A DNA stretch of 29,853 bases. Origin: a virus. This document shows positions 19,405-27,212 of the stretch, one piece after another; positions within the stretch are counted from its first letter, which is position 1, and each line of letters begins with the position of its first letter. The stretch is taken from the IMG/VR virus record IMGVR_UViG_3300048033_000253, positions 1 to 29,853 of that record; one strand, given 5' to 3'. Both the position numbers and the translations under genes were made by a program. Under the pieces are notes generated by a model. It saw only the letters and a list, made by a program, of their open reading frames with translations. It had not been told where the DNA came from and searched no databases.

Positions 19405-21000
19405 ATGGCACTCACAAAAGCACACAACCGCATGATTGCTGGTGACGTGGTAAACGTCAAAGACTTTGGAGCAATTGGCGACGGGGTGACTGACGACACC
19501 GCTGCGATCCAAGCGGCAGCCGATCAATGCAACAGCACTGGCCAGTCTCTATTCGTCCCTGCTGGGAACTATGTCATCACAAGCACGATCACCTTTACGC
19601 AGATCAATGTTGAATGCGAGGATGCTCGGACTGTAAAGTTTACAGCAAACGGTAACTTCACAGCATTCAAGTTCATTGCTGCTGGGAAGACCTTCCGAAA
19701 CTTCAATCTGTGGTTTGTTCCGCCTGTAACATCCGCTGCTATTGGTTATCAATTTGGCGAAGGAGCATCTCAGTTTGCTCGGTGTGTCGTCGAAAACTTT
19801 TCTGTGCGCTACGCATACAAGGGGTTTTTCAACAGCTCGGATATGTGGGGAAATACGTTCTCACAGATCAACAGCGACTTTTCGTTGAACTACGGCTTTC
19901 ACTTTACCGCAAACCCAAGTGGGACCACAAATAGCTTCCGCAACATCTATGCAACAAATGCCCATACGACTGGGACGATCTCCAGCGGCTCTGCTTCTCT
20001 GACTGTTGCTGACGCAACAAACCTCAGTGCGGGGTTGGCTGTCGTTGTTCTCGGGGCTGGTTCTTCTGGACCACTGCTTACGACTATTAGTTCAGTAGTC
20101 GGGACAACTGTAACTCTTGCAGCAACGGCCTCTACAAGTGTGACTGACACCCGTGTGCTTTTGAGAGCAACGGCATGGAGTAGCACCAACTTTTCTGACT
20201 TACACTTCTTCAACGCTTACTTTGATAATTATCCATCAAGCGCAAACTCCCTTAATGGATGTGTTTCTTTTGGGGACAGCTTTGTTTGGGCAGATGCATT
20301 GCGGTTTGAGACTTGTGCAGTTGTGGCAAACAATACTGGTCTTGTAGATGACCGTGCAAACATGTCAAAAATTGAGACCATCCTTTCGTTTGCTCATCTT
20401 GTTGATGCTGGGGCTGGGAACTACGGCTTTATATATCGCTGCGGGACTGGCGCTTTTACCCAGCACACTGTTGGTGACCTTCTTTTGCAAGGCTTCATCC
20501 ATTACAGTGGTGGGATAAAAAAGCTGCGGGTTTCCGCAAATGACAACCTGACTTATCTCGGACGAAGCGCCACTGTGTCTGACGTTGACACCAATGGGTT
20601 CAATGGTTGTTTGTTTTTCTCATCGCAAGATGCACGTTTTAACGGTGCAAGCCCTGCTACTGGCAGTTGGGACGTTGGAGATGTCTTTACCATCAGCACT
20701 CCAACTGTATCTGGTCAGCTTGGAGGTATCTGCTTGACGGCTGGAACATATGGAACGCTGAGCGGAACAACTGCAACAACTTCTGTAGGGTCAAACCTAG
20801 TTGAATTTGATACACTTGGAGCACTTCGTCGAAACCAGTTTATCACTATTTCTGGGGTCAGCGGCGTCTACAAGGTTGTTGACATCCAAACAGGCACAAA
20901 CAACGTCGGTCTTGTGGTTCCTGCAATACCAACCGCAGTATCCGCCGCAACAGTTTCGTATGCAACCCCGACATTTGGAAGCACAGGAACCATCTCTTAA
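19405..21000 (+). CDS. Tailspike protein with pectate-lyase-like beta-helix
   Basis: 531 residues. After a short start (MALTKAHNRMIAGDVVN), VKDFGAIGDGVTDDTAAIQAAAD (about 17-40) opens a pectate lyase 3/beta-helix domain, homologous to the one in the fibre at 16507-18537. It has no long N-terminal virion anchor, so it probably attaches through a neighbouring fibre, as in branched receptor-binding assemblies. The mid-region shows small beta repeats (GTISSGSASLTVADATNLSAG, residues 191-211). No S74 domain. Such proteins commonly bind or depolymerise capsule or O-antigen; catalytic residues cannot be assigned by eye. Confidence 0.87.
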   Translation: MALTKAHNRMIAGDVVNVKDFGAIGDGVTDDTAAIQAAADQCNSTGQSLFVPAGNYVITSTITFTQINVECEDARTVKFTANGNFTAFKFIAAGKTFRNFNLWFVPPVTSAAIGYQFGEGASQFARCVVENFSVRYAYKGFFNSSDMWGNTFSQINSDFSLNYGFHFTANPSGTTNSFRNIYATNAHTTGTISSGSASLTVADATNLSAGLAVVVLGAGSSGPLLTTISSVVGTTVTLAATASTSVTDTRVLLRATAWSSTNFSDLHFFNAYFDNYPSSANSLNGCVSFGDSFVWADALRFETCAVVANNTGLVDDRANMSKIETILSFAHLVDAGAGNYGFIYRCGTGAFTQHTVGDLLLQGFIHYSGGIKKLRVSANDNLTYLGRSATVSDVDTNGFNGCLFFSSQDARFNGASPATGSWDVGDVFTISTPTVSGQLGGICLTAGTYGTLSGTTATTSVGSNLVEFDTLGALRRNQFITISGVSGVYKVVDIQTGTNNVGLVVPAIPTAVSAATVSYATPTFGSTGTIS

Positions 21001-21049
21001 TGCGCTCTGAGCGTGGACAGGTCCAACAGGACGATAAAAGGAGGCCATC

Positions 21050-21310
21050 ATGGCACTGACTAAGACAACGACCAACGACAAGATCGAGGTTCTGCAACTG
21101 GCTGCGGGTTATCCCGTCATTCAGGTTCGCACAGCCACCATCATTGCAGAGGATGGCGTTGAGTTATCACGCAACTTCCACCGCCGTGTGGTTACACTGG
21201 GTGATGACTTCCTTGCAGAGCCAGACGCAGATGTGCTGGCAATCATTCAGGCTACATTTACTGCTGAAGCACAAGCTGCTTATGCTGCTGCTCAAGTTGA
21301 GGGAGAGTAA
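21050..21310 (+). CDS. Conserved small phage protein, probably virion-associated
   Basis: 86 residues with a strong AAAGGAGG ribosome site. The sequence MALTKTTTNDKIEVLQL..., VIQVRTATIIAEDGVELSRNFHRRV and EPDADVLAIIQATFT resembles a short protein common in marine cyanophages and podoviruses, usually next to tail or head genes; function unknown. It shares the MALTK start with the tailspike upstream. The first two-thirds follow the nucleotide style of the tail fibre cassette, while the last third (GCTGAAGCACAAGCTGCTTA onward) resembles the backbone late genes, so the cassette border may fall inside it. Confidence 0.75.
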   Translation: MALTKTTTNDKIEVLQLAAGYPVIQVRTATIIAEDGVELSRNFHRRVVTLGDDFLAEPDADVLAIIQATFTAEAQAAYAAAQVEGE

Positions 21311-21312
21311 CA

Positions 21313-21609
21313 ATGGCTAACGTAACAGCTTCCCTTACAGATAACGGCAGCACAGATGCCCTACAGATCATCGGTCACTTCAACTTGTCAATCTCAGGTA
21401 CATGGGCTGCTACAGTCACTGTAGAACGTAGCTGGGATAAGACTAACTGGTTTGCTGTAGACACCTTCACAGGCAACTACGAGGGTGTAGGCTTCGATGC
21501 TGAAGAAGTCTACTACCGTGCAACTGTCTCAGGATATTCTTCTGGTACTGTAGCACTACGTATCTCAGATAACCGTGACTTCGGTGCTAAGGACGTATTC
21601 GTACAATAA
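21313..21609 (+). CDS. Small all-beta protein, possibly a virion component
   Basis: 98 residues: alternating strand pattern throughout (ANVTASLTDNGSTDALQIIGHFNLSISG, then WAATVTVERSWDKTNWFAVDTFTGNYEG and YYRATVSGYSSGTVALRI). It looks like a single beta-sandwich domain such as a decoration or tail-associated domain. I do not recognise a family. The codon style is again that of the late backbone. It starts 2 nt after the previous stop. A probable promoter lies just downstream, before the large terminase. Confidence 0.72.
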   Translation: MANVTASLTDNGSTDALQIIGHFNLSISGTWAATVTVERSWDKTNWFAVDTFTGNYEGVGFDAEEVYYRATVSGYSSGTVALRISDNRDFGAKDVFVQ

Positions 21610-21618
21610 AAAAAATAC

Positions 21619-21648
21619 TTGACAAAGTAAATTTAACCGTGGTACAAT
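21619..21648 (+). promoter_or_regulatory. Possible sigma70-type promoter overlapping the large terminase start
   Basis: TTGACA (21619-21624), an 18-nt spacer and TACAAT (21643-21648). The -10 overlaps the terminase ATG at 21647, so its predicted transcript (about 21655) would begin inside the gene. No +1 hairpin is present, unlike the four other promoters. It may be inactive, or the terminase may use a later start. Confidence 0.45.
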
Positions 21649-23182
21649 GGCAACATTAGAACAAATAAGACTTGCAGCTGAAGCTGACTTGGTGACATTC
21701 ATTAAGCTTGTAGCACCTGAGCAAGTCTTGGGTCAATGCCATGAAGACGTATGTGACTGGTGGAGTCGTCCAGATGCTAAGTCTCACCAGCTTCTCCTAT
21801 TCCCACGTGACCATGGTAAGTCTCGTCTAGTAGCTTACAGGGTTGCGTGGGAACTAACCAAAGACCCAACACTGCGGATATTATATATCTCAGCCACCGC
21901 AAACCTTGCGGAGAAACAACTAGGTTTTGTCAAGAGCATTCTTACCTCTGAGACTTTCTCAAGGTATTGGCCTGACCACGTGAACCCAGACGAAGGTAAG
22001 CGTACTAAGTGGACCAACTCAGAGATCATGCTGGATCACCCAGCACGTAAACGTGAGAAGATTAGAGACCCCTCAGTATTCACAGGCGGCTTAACGACAT
22101 CCCTTACAGGTCTCCACTGTGACATAGCTGTACTCGACGATATCGTAGTTTACGAGAATGCTTACACAAGTGAAGGTCGTAACAAGGTTAAGTCTCAGTA
22201 CTCCCTTCTGTCATCTATCGAAGGTGCTGAAGCTAAAGAGTGGGTCGTAGGTACACGTTACCATCCAGCTGACCTTTACAATGATCTTCTTCAAATGACA
22301 GAAGACTTGTTTGATGATGATGGAAATAAAGTAGGTGAAGAGAACATCTACGAAATCTTTGAACGCCCAGTAGAAGACCGAGGTGATGGCACAGGCCAGA
22401 TGCTTTGGCCACGAGCTCAACGTAAGGATGGTAAGTGGTTCGGGTTTGACATCAAGGTTCTCGCCAAGAAACGTGGTCAGTACCTAGACAAGGGTCAGTT
22501 CCGAGCACAGTACTACAATGATCCTTCTGATCCTGACAACGTACCTGTAGGTTCAGAAAAGTTTCAGTACTACGAGCAGAAGCTTCTTCGTCAGGAGAAC
22601 GGCTACTGGTTCTACAAAGATAGAAAACTAAACGTCTTCGCAGCTGTTGACTTTGCTTTCAGTCTCTCAAAGAAAGCTGACTATACAGCTATTGTTGTCA
22701 TAGGGATTGACTACGACAATAACGTGTACGTCTTAGACATCGACAGGTTCCGCACAGATCGTATCTCTGACTACTTTGATCACATCTTTCATCTTGTCAA
22801 CAAGTGGTCTTTCCGTAAGATGCGAGCTGAAACAACAGTAGCTCAGGTGGCTATCGTTAAGCAGCTTAAGGAACTTGTGAAGCAGCACGGGCTCTCACTT
22901 AGTATTGAAGAGTACCGTCCAAACAAAACTCAAGGTAACAAGCAGGAGCGTATAGCTTCAACTTTGGAACCTCGTTATGACAACATGAGTATGTGGCACT
23001 ACCGAGGTGGTAATACACAGATACTTGAAGAAGAGTTGTCATCTCGTAACCCAGCACATGATGACGTTATTGACGCATTAGCTTCTGTAGTTGACATGGC
23101 TATCAAACCCTCTCGTACAATTAAAAGACAAAACACCCAGAACATTGTATGGGCTAACAACAGATTTAGAGGAGCCTCTTAA
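21647..23182 (+). CDS. Terminase large subunit
   Basis: 511 residues. It is the ATP-driven motor and nuclease that packages DNA through the portal. The ATPase has a Walker A-like LLFPRDHGKSR (50-60, Lys58), the ILYISATANLAEKQ coupling region, and Walker B CDIAVLDD (158-165). The RNase H-like nuclease has FAAVDFAFS (Asp335), ADYTAIV (Asp345) and, near the C-terminus, HDDVIDALAS (471-480). Length is normal for podovirus terminases. No ribosome site precedes the ATG at 21647, where AAAAAAATAC and a possible promoter lie instead. The stop overlaps the portal start as TAATG. Confidence 0.94.
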   Translation: MATLEQIRLAAEADLVTFIKLVAPEQVLGQCHEDVCDWWSRPDAKSHQLLLFPRDHGKSRLVAYRVAWELTKDPTLRILYISATANLAEKQLGFVKSILTSETFSRYWPDHVNPDEGKRTKWTNSEIMLDHPARKREKIRDPSVFTGGLTTSLTGLHCDIAVLDDIVVYENAYTSEGRNKVKSQYSLLSSIEGAEAKEWVVGTRYHPADLYNDLLQMTEDLFDDDGNKVGEENIYEIFERPVEDRGDGTGQMLWPRAQRKDGKWFGFDIKVLAKKRGQYLDKGQFRAQYYNDPSDPDNVPVGSEKFQYYEQKLLRQENGYWFYKDRKLNVFAAVDFAFSLSKKADYTAIVVIGIDYDNNVYVLDIDRFRTDRISDYFDHIFHLVNKWSFRKMRAETTVAQVAIVKQLKELVKQHGLSLSIEEYRPNKTQGNKQERIASTLEPRYDNMSMWHYRGGNTQILEEELSSRNPAHDDVIDALASVVDMAIKPSRTIKRQNTQNIVWANNRFRGAS

Positions 23183-24927
23183 TGGCTGGCGAAACTATCG
23201 AAATTGATAGCCTTCTTGATGTAGACCACATGGCAGTTGAGATTGCCAACAGGTTTCAAGAGTGGTCCATGTTCCGTAACAAGAAGATTGAGGAGTGGAA
23301 AGAGCTCCGTAACTATCTGTACGCAACGGACACAAGCACCACTAAGAACGCAATGCTTCCTTGGTCTAACAGTACGACCACACCAAAGCTGACACAGATC
23401 ATGGATAACCTCCATGCGAATTACTTTGCTACTCTGTTTCCGCAACAGAACTGGATGCGTTTCGAAGCTGACAACGCAGACTCAAACCTTAAAGCTAAGC
23501 GTGATGTAATCCAAAGTTACATGAACAACAAGCTTCGTAAGTCAGGTTTTGTCAATACAGCTTCTGATCTTCTTTATGATTATATCCAGTATGGTAACTG
23601 CTTTGCTACAGTTACTTGGGAAGACAGCTACACCACCAAAGAATCAGGTGAGTTTATTGTCAACTACGTAGGTCCACGTGTAGTACGTATCTCTCCTTAT
23701 GACATCTGCTTTAACCCTACAGCCTCAAGCTTTGAGAAGTCCCCTAAGATTATCAAGTCAGTGATGACACTCGGAGAAATCCGTAAGATGATCAAGGATG
23801 ATCCTTCCAAGGAATACATGGAGGGTGTCTTCAATAAGATGGTTGAAGCCAGAGGTAAAGTACGTGGTTCAAACGCTACGTTCACTAAGGGTGAAGGCTT
23901 TACAGCTGATGGTTTCAGTGACATCCAGAACTACTACGAGTCTGACTATGTAGAAATCCTTACGTTCTACGGGGACTACTATGACACAGCCAACGATAAG
24001 CTTTGGTCAGATCGTGTCATCACTGTAGTTGATCGTGCTTACGTACTGGCCAATGAAGAGAACGCAAGCTGGCTTGGTCATGCTCCTATCTATCACGCAG
24101 GCTGGCGTCCTCGCCCTGACAACCTCTATGCTATGGGCCCACTTGATAACCTCGTAGGTATGCAGTATCGCATTGACCACTTGGAGAACTTGAAGGCTGA
24201 CGTATTCGATCAGATTGCGTACCCTATGCTTAAAATCCGTGGGGATGTTGAGGACTTCGACTTCCAGCCTGCTGGCCGTATTTACCTAGGTGAAGAGGGT
24301 GACGTAGGTTACATGGCTCCTGATGCCACAGCCTTGCAAGCAGACCTGCAAATTAGGCTGCTGGAGGACAAGATGGAGGAGATGGCTGGTGCACCTAAGC
24401 AAGCCATGGGTATCCGCACTGCTGGCGAGAAGACAGCCTTTGAGGTACAATCCCTCCAGAATGCTGCCTCACGTATCTTCGAACACAAGACTGCACACTT
24501 CGAACGGACATTCCTTGAGCCAATCCTGAATGCAATGCTTGAGGTAGCTCGTCGTAACATGAGTAACTCAGATACAATTCGAGTTGTCAATGAGCAGGAT
24601 GGTCTTATTCTTTTCCAGTCAATCACAAAGAATGACCTTGTAGCTGACGGTAAGATTGTTCCTGTGGGTGCTCGTCACTTTGCTGAACGTGCTCGTCGTG
24701 TTCAGAACCTTACACAGCTTTACCAGATCAAGCTTGCTGATCCTTCAGTCGCTACTCATCTTTCAGGTAAAGAGTTCGCACGTATTCTTGCAGATGAACT
24801 AGGTGAACCAACTCTTTTCTCTGACAACGTAGCAGTAGGTGAGCAGCTGGAAACCCAAATGCAGATGCAGGAAGCAGAAGCTGTCAACCAAGATCGCCTC
24901 ATGGCGGCACAACAAGCAGGACTTTAA
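23182..24927 (+). CDS. Portal (head-tail connector) protein
   Basis: 581 residues. The protein forms the ring at the capsid vertex through which DNA passes. The N-terminal region (FQEWSMFRNKKIEEWKELRNYLYATDT), the NLHANYFATLFPQQNWMRFEADN segment, the central WLGHAPIYHAGWRPRPDNLYAMGPLDNLVGMQYRIDHLEN block and the C-terminal helical crown (AVGEQLETQMQMQEAEAVNQD) are typical of marine podovirus portals of this length. It follows the large terminase with a TAATG overlap and precedes the scaffold and capsid genes, the expected order. Confidence 0.9.
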   Translation: MAGETIEIDSLLDVDHMAVEIANRFQEWSMFRNKKIEEWKELRNYLYATDTSTTKNAMLPWSNSTTTPKLTQIMDNLHANYFATLFPQQNWMRFEADNADSNLKAKRDVIQSYMNNKLRKSGFVNTASDLLYDYIQYGNCFATVTWEDSYTTKESGEFIVNYVGPRVVRISPYDICFNPTASSFEKSPKIIKSVMTLGEIRKMIKDDPSKEYMEGVFNKMVEARGKVRGSNATFTKGEGFTADGFSDIQNYYESDYVEILTFYGDYYDTANDKLWSDRVITVVDRAYVLANEENASWLGHAPIYHAGWRPRPDNLYAMGPLDNLVGMQYRIDHLENLKADVFDQIAYPMLKIRGDVEDFDFQPAGRIYLGEEGDVGYMAPDATALQADLQIRLLEDKMEEMAGAPKQAMGIRTAGEKTAFEVQSLQNAASRIFEHKTAHFERTFLEPILNAMLEVARRNMSNSDTIRVVNEQDGLILFQSITKNDLVADGKIVPVGARHFAERARRVQNLTQLYQIKLADPSVATHLSGKEFARILADELGEPTLFSDNVAVGEQLETQMQMQEAEAVNQDRLMAAQQAGL

Positions 24928-24929
24928 CT

Positions 24930-25067
24930 ATGCTAGCACCTAAGAAATCTCTTCGCCCTAAAGCTCGCCCAAAGAATTTGGCAGCTAAGGGTGCAGTAGC
25001 TCGTGGCAACAAAGCCTCAAAGTACAACGCACAAGACATGATGCTTGTCAAGAAGAAAAAGAAATAA
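24930..25067 (+). CDS. 45-residue lysine-rich protein (short gene)
   Basis: The frame reads MLAPKKSLRPKARPKNLAAK... ending QDMMLVKKKKK, then TAA. About one-third of residues are Lys or Arg. It begins 2 nt after the portal stop and its stop overlaps the next ATG as TAATG, the same junction used elsewhere in this arm, so it is very probably translated. The charge suggests nucleic-acid binding or an internal head protein; that is inference. No family recognised. Confidence 0.82.
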   Translation: MLAPKKSLRPKARPKNLAAKGAVARGNKASKYNAQDMMLVKKKKK

Positions 25068-25309
25068 TGAGGGCTGTCTGGTTTAAAAAGTGTAAGACCG
25101 AAGAAGAGAAGAAGTCTCAGAGACAAACTCTTCTGCAACACAGGTATACACTGGAGACCCTTCAAGAAATCCTTGAGTCTATGCTTGAGGTAAACCCCCC
25201 TTCTACTGATTATGATAACCCTTCTTGGGCTTATAAGCAGGCAGATAGGAATGGCTATAACCGAGCACTAACCAAGGTGCTTGAAATCATCAACTTAGAC
25301 AAGGAATAA
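25067..25309 (+). CDS. Small hypothetical protein
   Basis: 80 residues: MRAVWFKKCKTEEEKKSQRQTLL, then a helix (TLETLQEILESMLEVN) and DNPSWAYKQADRNGYNRALTKVLEIINL. Predicted helical with a basic N-terminus. It resembles small proteins found between portal and scaffold in related phages, function unknown. TAATG overlap upstream and a 3-nt gap to the scaffold gene. Confidence 0.72.
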   Translation: MRAVWFKKCKTEEEKKSQRQTLLQHRYTLETLQEILESMLEVNPPSTDYDNPSWAYKQADRNGYNRALTKVLEIINLDKE

Positions 25310-25312
25310 CAC

Positions 25313-26089
25313 ATGGTATTCACTGACGGAACTGCAACCACACAGACCGATCAGAACGCAGAGCAGACACAAGCTGAGACCCCACCACAGGAATCATACT
25401 TGAAGAAGCTCGTAGAGGCAAAGGGAGAGAACTGGGGAGACCCTGAGGTTCTAGCTAAAGGAAAGCTTGAAGCTGACGGATACATTCAGACTCTGGAGCA
25501 ACAACTTACGCAAATGCGTGAAGACCTCCAGAAGCAAGACTACGCTTCTCAACTTCTCGAACAACTGAAGAACAAGGCCGCAGAGCCCACCGCTGCACAA
25601 ACTTCAGCGCCCAAAGAAAATAATATTGGTGGCACTACAGAAGGGAACACCAACCCTGCTCTGAGTGAGGAAGACCTGAAGAGCCTCGTTGAAAAGACAC
25701 TTAGTGAACGTGACAAGGATACACTGGTAAAGCAGAACCTTACTTACGTTGACCAAGAACTTGAGAAAGCTTTCGGCACAGATGCTGAAGGTGTTGTCAA
25801 GAAGAAAGCTGAAGAGCTTGGTTTGTCAATGGACCGTATGAAGGAAATTGCAACTGAGTCACCTAATGCTTTTCTTACTCTTGTAGGTGAGAAACCAAAA
25901 CAAGCCTTCAACCCAATGGTTCAAGGTTCGGTTCGCACCGAGGGTGTCAATATGCAAGCCTCGACAGAACGCAACTGGTCATACTACCAGAAGCTACGTC
26001 GAGAGAACAGACACGAATATTATTCCCCACGAGTCCAACAACAGCTTATCCAAGATAAGATGCGGATGGGTGATAAGTTCGGTAACTAA
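25313..26089 (+). CDS. Scaffolding protein
   Basis: 258 residues, acidic, Gln/Glu/Lys-rich and mostly helical. A disordered N-terminus (TATTQTDQNAEQTQAETPPQ) is followed by coiled-coil stretches (YIQTLEQQLTQMREDLQKQD; DLKSLVEKTLSERDKDTL) and a basic C-terminus (YYQKLRRENRHEYYSPRVQQQ), which in podovirus scaffolds contacts the coat protein. Position between portal and capsid genes is diagnostic. Scaffold proteins direct procapsid assembly and leave before or during packaging. AAGGAATAACAC precedes the ATG. Confidence 0.88.
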   Translation: MVFTDGTATTQTDQNAEQTQAETPPQESYLKKLVEAKGENWGDPEVLAKGKLEADGYIQTLEQQLTQMREDLQKQDYASQLLEQLKNKAAEPTAAQTSAPKENNIGGTTEGNTNPALSEEDLKSLVEKTLSERDKDTLVKQNLTYVDQELEKAFGTDAEGVVKKKAEELGLSMDRMKEIATESPNAFLTLVGEKPKQAFNPMVQGSVRTEGVNMQASTERNWSYYQKLRRENRHEYYSPRVQQQLIQDKMRMGDKFGN

Positions 26090-26119
26090 AACTTCTCTTA
26101 ACAAAAAAGGACTAGCAAA

Positions 26120-27094
26120 ATGGCTGGTATGATTTCGTCCAATGCGGACATGCAACGTCTAATCCGTTCAGAGGTATACTCCTCAGAGCTTAAAGAAATC
26201 CTCCGTGATGAGATGCAAGCACAACGCTACGTGCGTATGCTGGATGGTTTCCCAGATGGTGACACATTCACAATCCCAACAATCGGTGAAACAACTGTAG
26301 CTGACTACACAGAAGATGCAGCTGTTGCTTACACACCAATGGATACAGCTGAGTTCTCATTCACTGTAGACAAGTACCTCCAGTCAGCTTCTTACATCAC
26401 TAAGAAAGCTGCTCAGGACTCATTCTACAGCGCACAACTCGAAGCTCGTTTCGTTCCTGAGCAAGAGCGTGCAATCCTTGAGCACTTCGAAGCAACCACA
26501 TTTGCTTCACCTGAAGTTGGTGTCACAGCTAACTCAGCTGAAACACTTGACGGTGTTGCACACCGCTTCTCAGGTGGTAACGCTGGTCGTCTTGAGCTTG
26601 CTGACTTTGCATTCGCACGTTATGCCCTCAAGAAGTCAAACGTACCTGACCGTGGTCTCGTAGCTGTTGTTGACCCATCAGTAGAATACCAACTGAACAC
26701 ACTGACAAACCTTGTCAACGTGTCGAACAACCCAATGTGGGAAGGTATTGTACGTGACGGTATCGCAACTGGTATGCGCTTCGTAGCTAACGTATACGGC
26801 TTCGACGTTTATACTTCTAACTACCTCAAAGCTGACGTTGCTGATGCAGCCCTGCTTGAAAAAGATGGTTCAACAGGCAACGACTTCTCAGTCAACGCTG
26901 GTGTTGCTAACCTCTTCTTCTCAGCTGACACAACTGCCAACCCCTTCGTTGGTGCATGGCGTCAAATGCCTGAGGTTGACTACGAGTACAACAAAGACCG
27001 TCAGCGTCACGAGTATGTTACTACTGCTCGTTACGGTGTCAAGAAGTACCGTCCAGAAGGTATTGTCACAGTCGTGTCAAACCCTGCTGTATAA
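26120..27094 (+). CDS. Major capsid protein
   Basis: 324 residues with a good AAAAGGAC ribosome site. It follows the scaffold gene and is closed by a strong terminator, as expected for the most abundant late product. Residues 1-45 are a helical arm (DMQRLIRSEVYSSELKEILRDE); TFTIPTIGETTVADYTEDA and the FTVDKYLQSASYITKKAAQDSF segment resemble the E-loop and spine of HK97-fold capsids in this phage group; LVAVVDPSVEYQLNTL follows in the P-domain. Codon use is strongly biased to a few codons, consistent with high expression. The HK97 fold is inferred from phage type. Confidence 0.9.
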   Translation: MAGMISSNADMQRLIRSEVYSSELKEILRDEMQAQRYVRMLDGFPDGDTFTIPTIGETTVADYTEDAAVAYTPMDTAEFSFTVDKYLQSASYITKKAAQDSFYSAQLEARFVPEQERAILEHFEATTFASPEVGVTANSAETLDGVAHRFSGGNAGRLELADFAFARYALKKSNVPDRGLVAVVDPSVEYQLNTLTNLVNVSNNPMWEGIVRDGIATGMRFVANVYGFDVYTSNYLKADVADAALLEKDGSTGNDFSVNAGVANLFFSADTTANPFVGAWRQMPEVDYEYNKDRQRHEYVTTARYGVKKYRPEGIVTVVSNPAV

Positions 27095-27101
27095 AAACAT
27101 T

Positions 27102-27131
27102 GGGAGCTCCTTCGGGGGCTCCCTCCATTTT
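27102..27131 (+). terminator. Rho-independent terminator after the capsid gene
   Basis: GGGAGCTCC (27102-27110) pairs with GGGGCTCCC-type sequence (27115-27123) around a TTCG tetraloop (27111-27114), with one G-T pair; TCCATTTTCT follows. UUCG-loop stems are unusually stable. Located 8 nt after the capsid stop. Confidence 0.88.
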
Positions 27132-27135
27132 CTTA

Positions 27136-27164
27136 TTGACAGAATAGTCAGAAGTGTATATAAT
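27136..27164 (+). promoter_or_regulatory. Consensus sigma70-type promoter for the tail genes
   Basis: TTGACA (27136-27141), a 17-nt spacer and TATAAT (27159-27164), a perfect match in both boxes and spacing. Predicted start is about 27171. It starts a new transcript directly after the capsid terminator. Confidence 0.85.
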
Positions 27165-27170
27165 AAATTT

Positions 27171-27184
27171 ACCCTTGGTAGGGT
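27171..27184. promoter_or_regulatory. Hairpin at the predicted 5' end of the tail transcript
   Basis: ACCCT (27171-27175), loop TGGT, AGGGT (27180-27184). It begins exactly at the start predicted from the promoter at 27136-27164. Confidence 0.5.
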
Positions 27185-27212
27185 CGATAGTATATACCCC
27201 TAGGAGAGCTTC

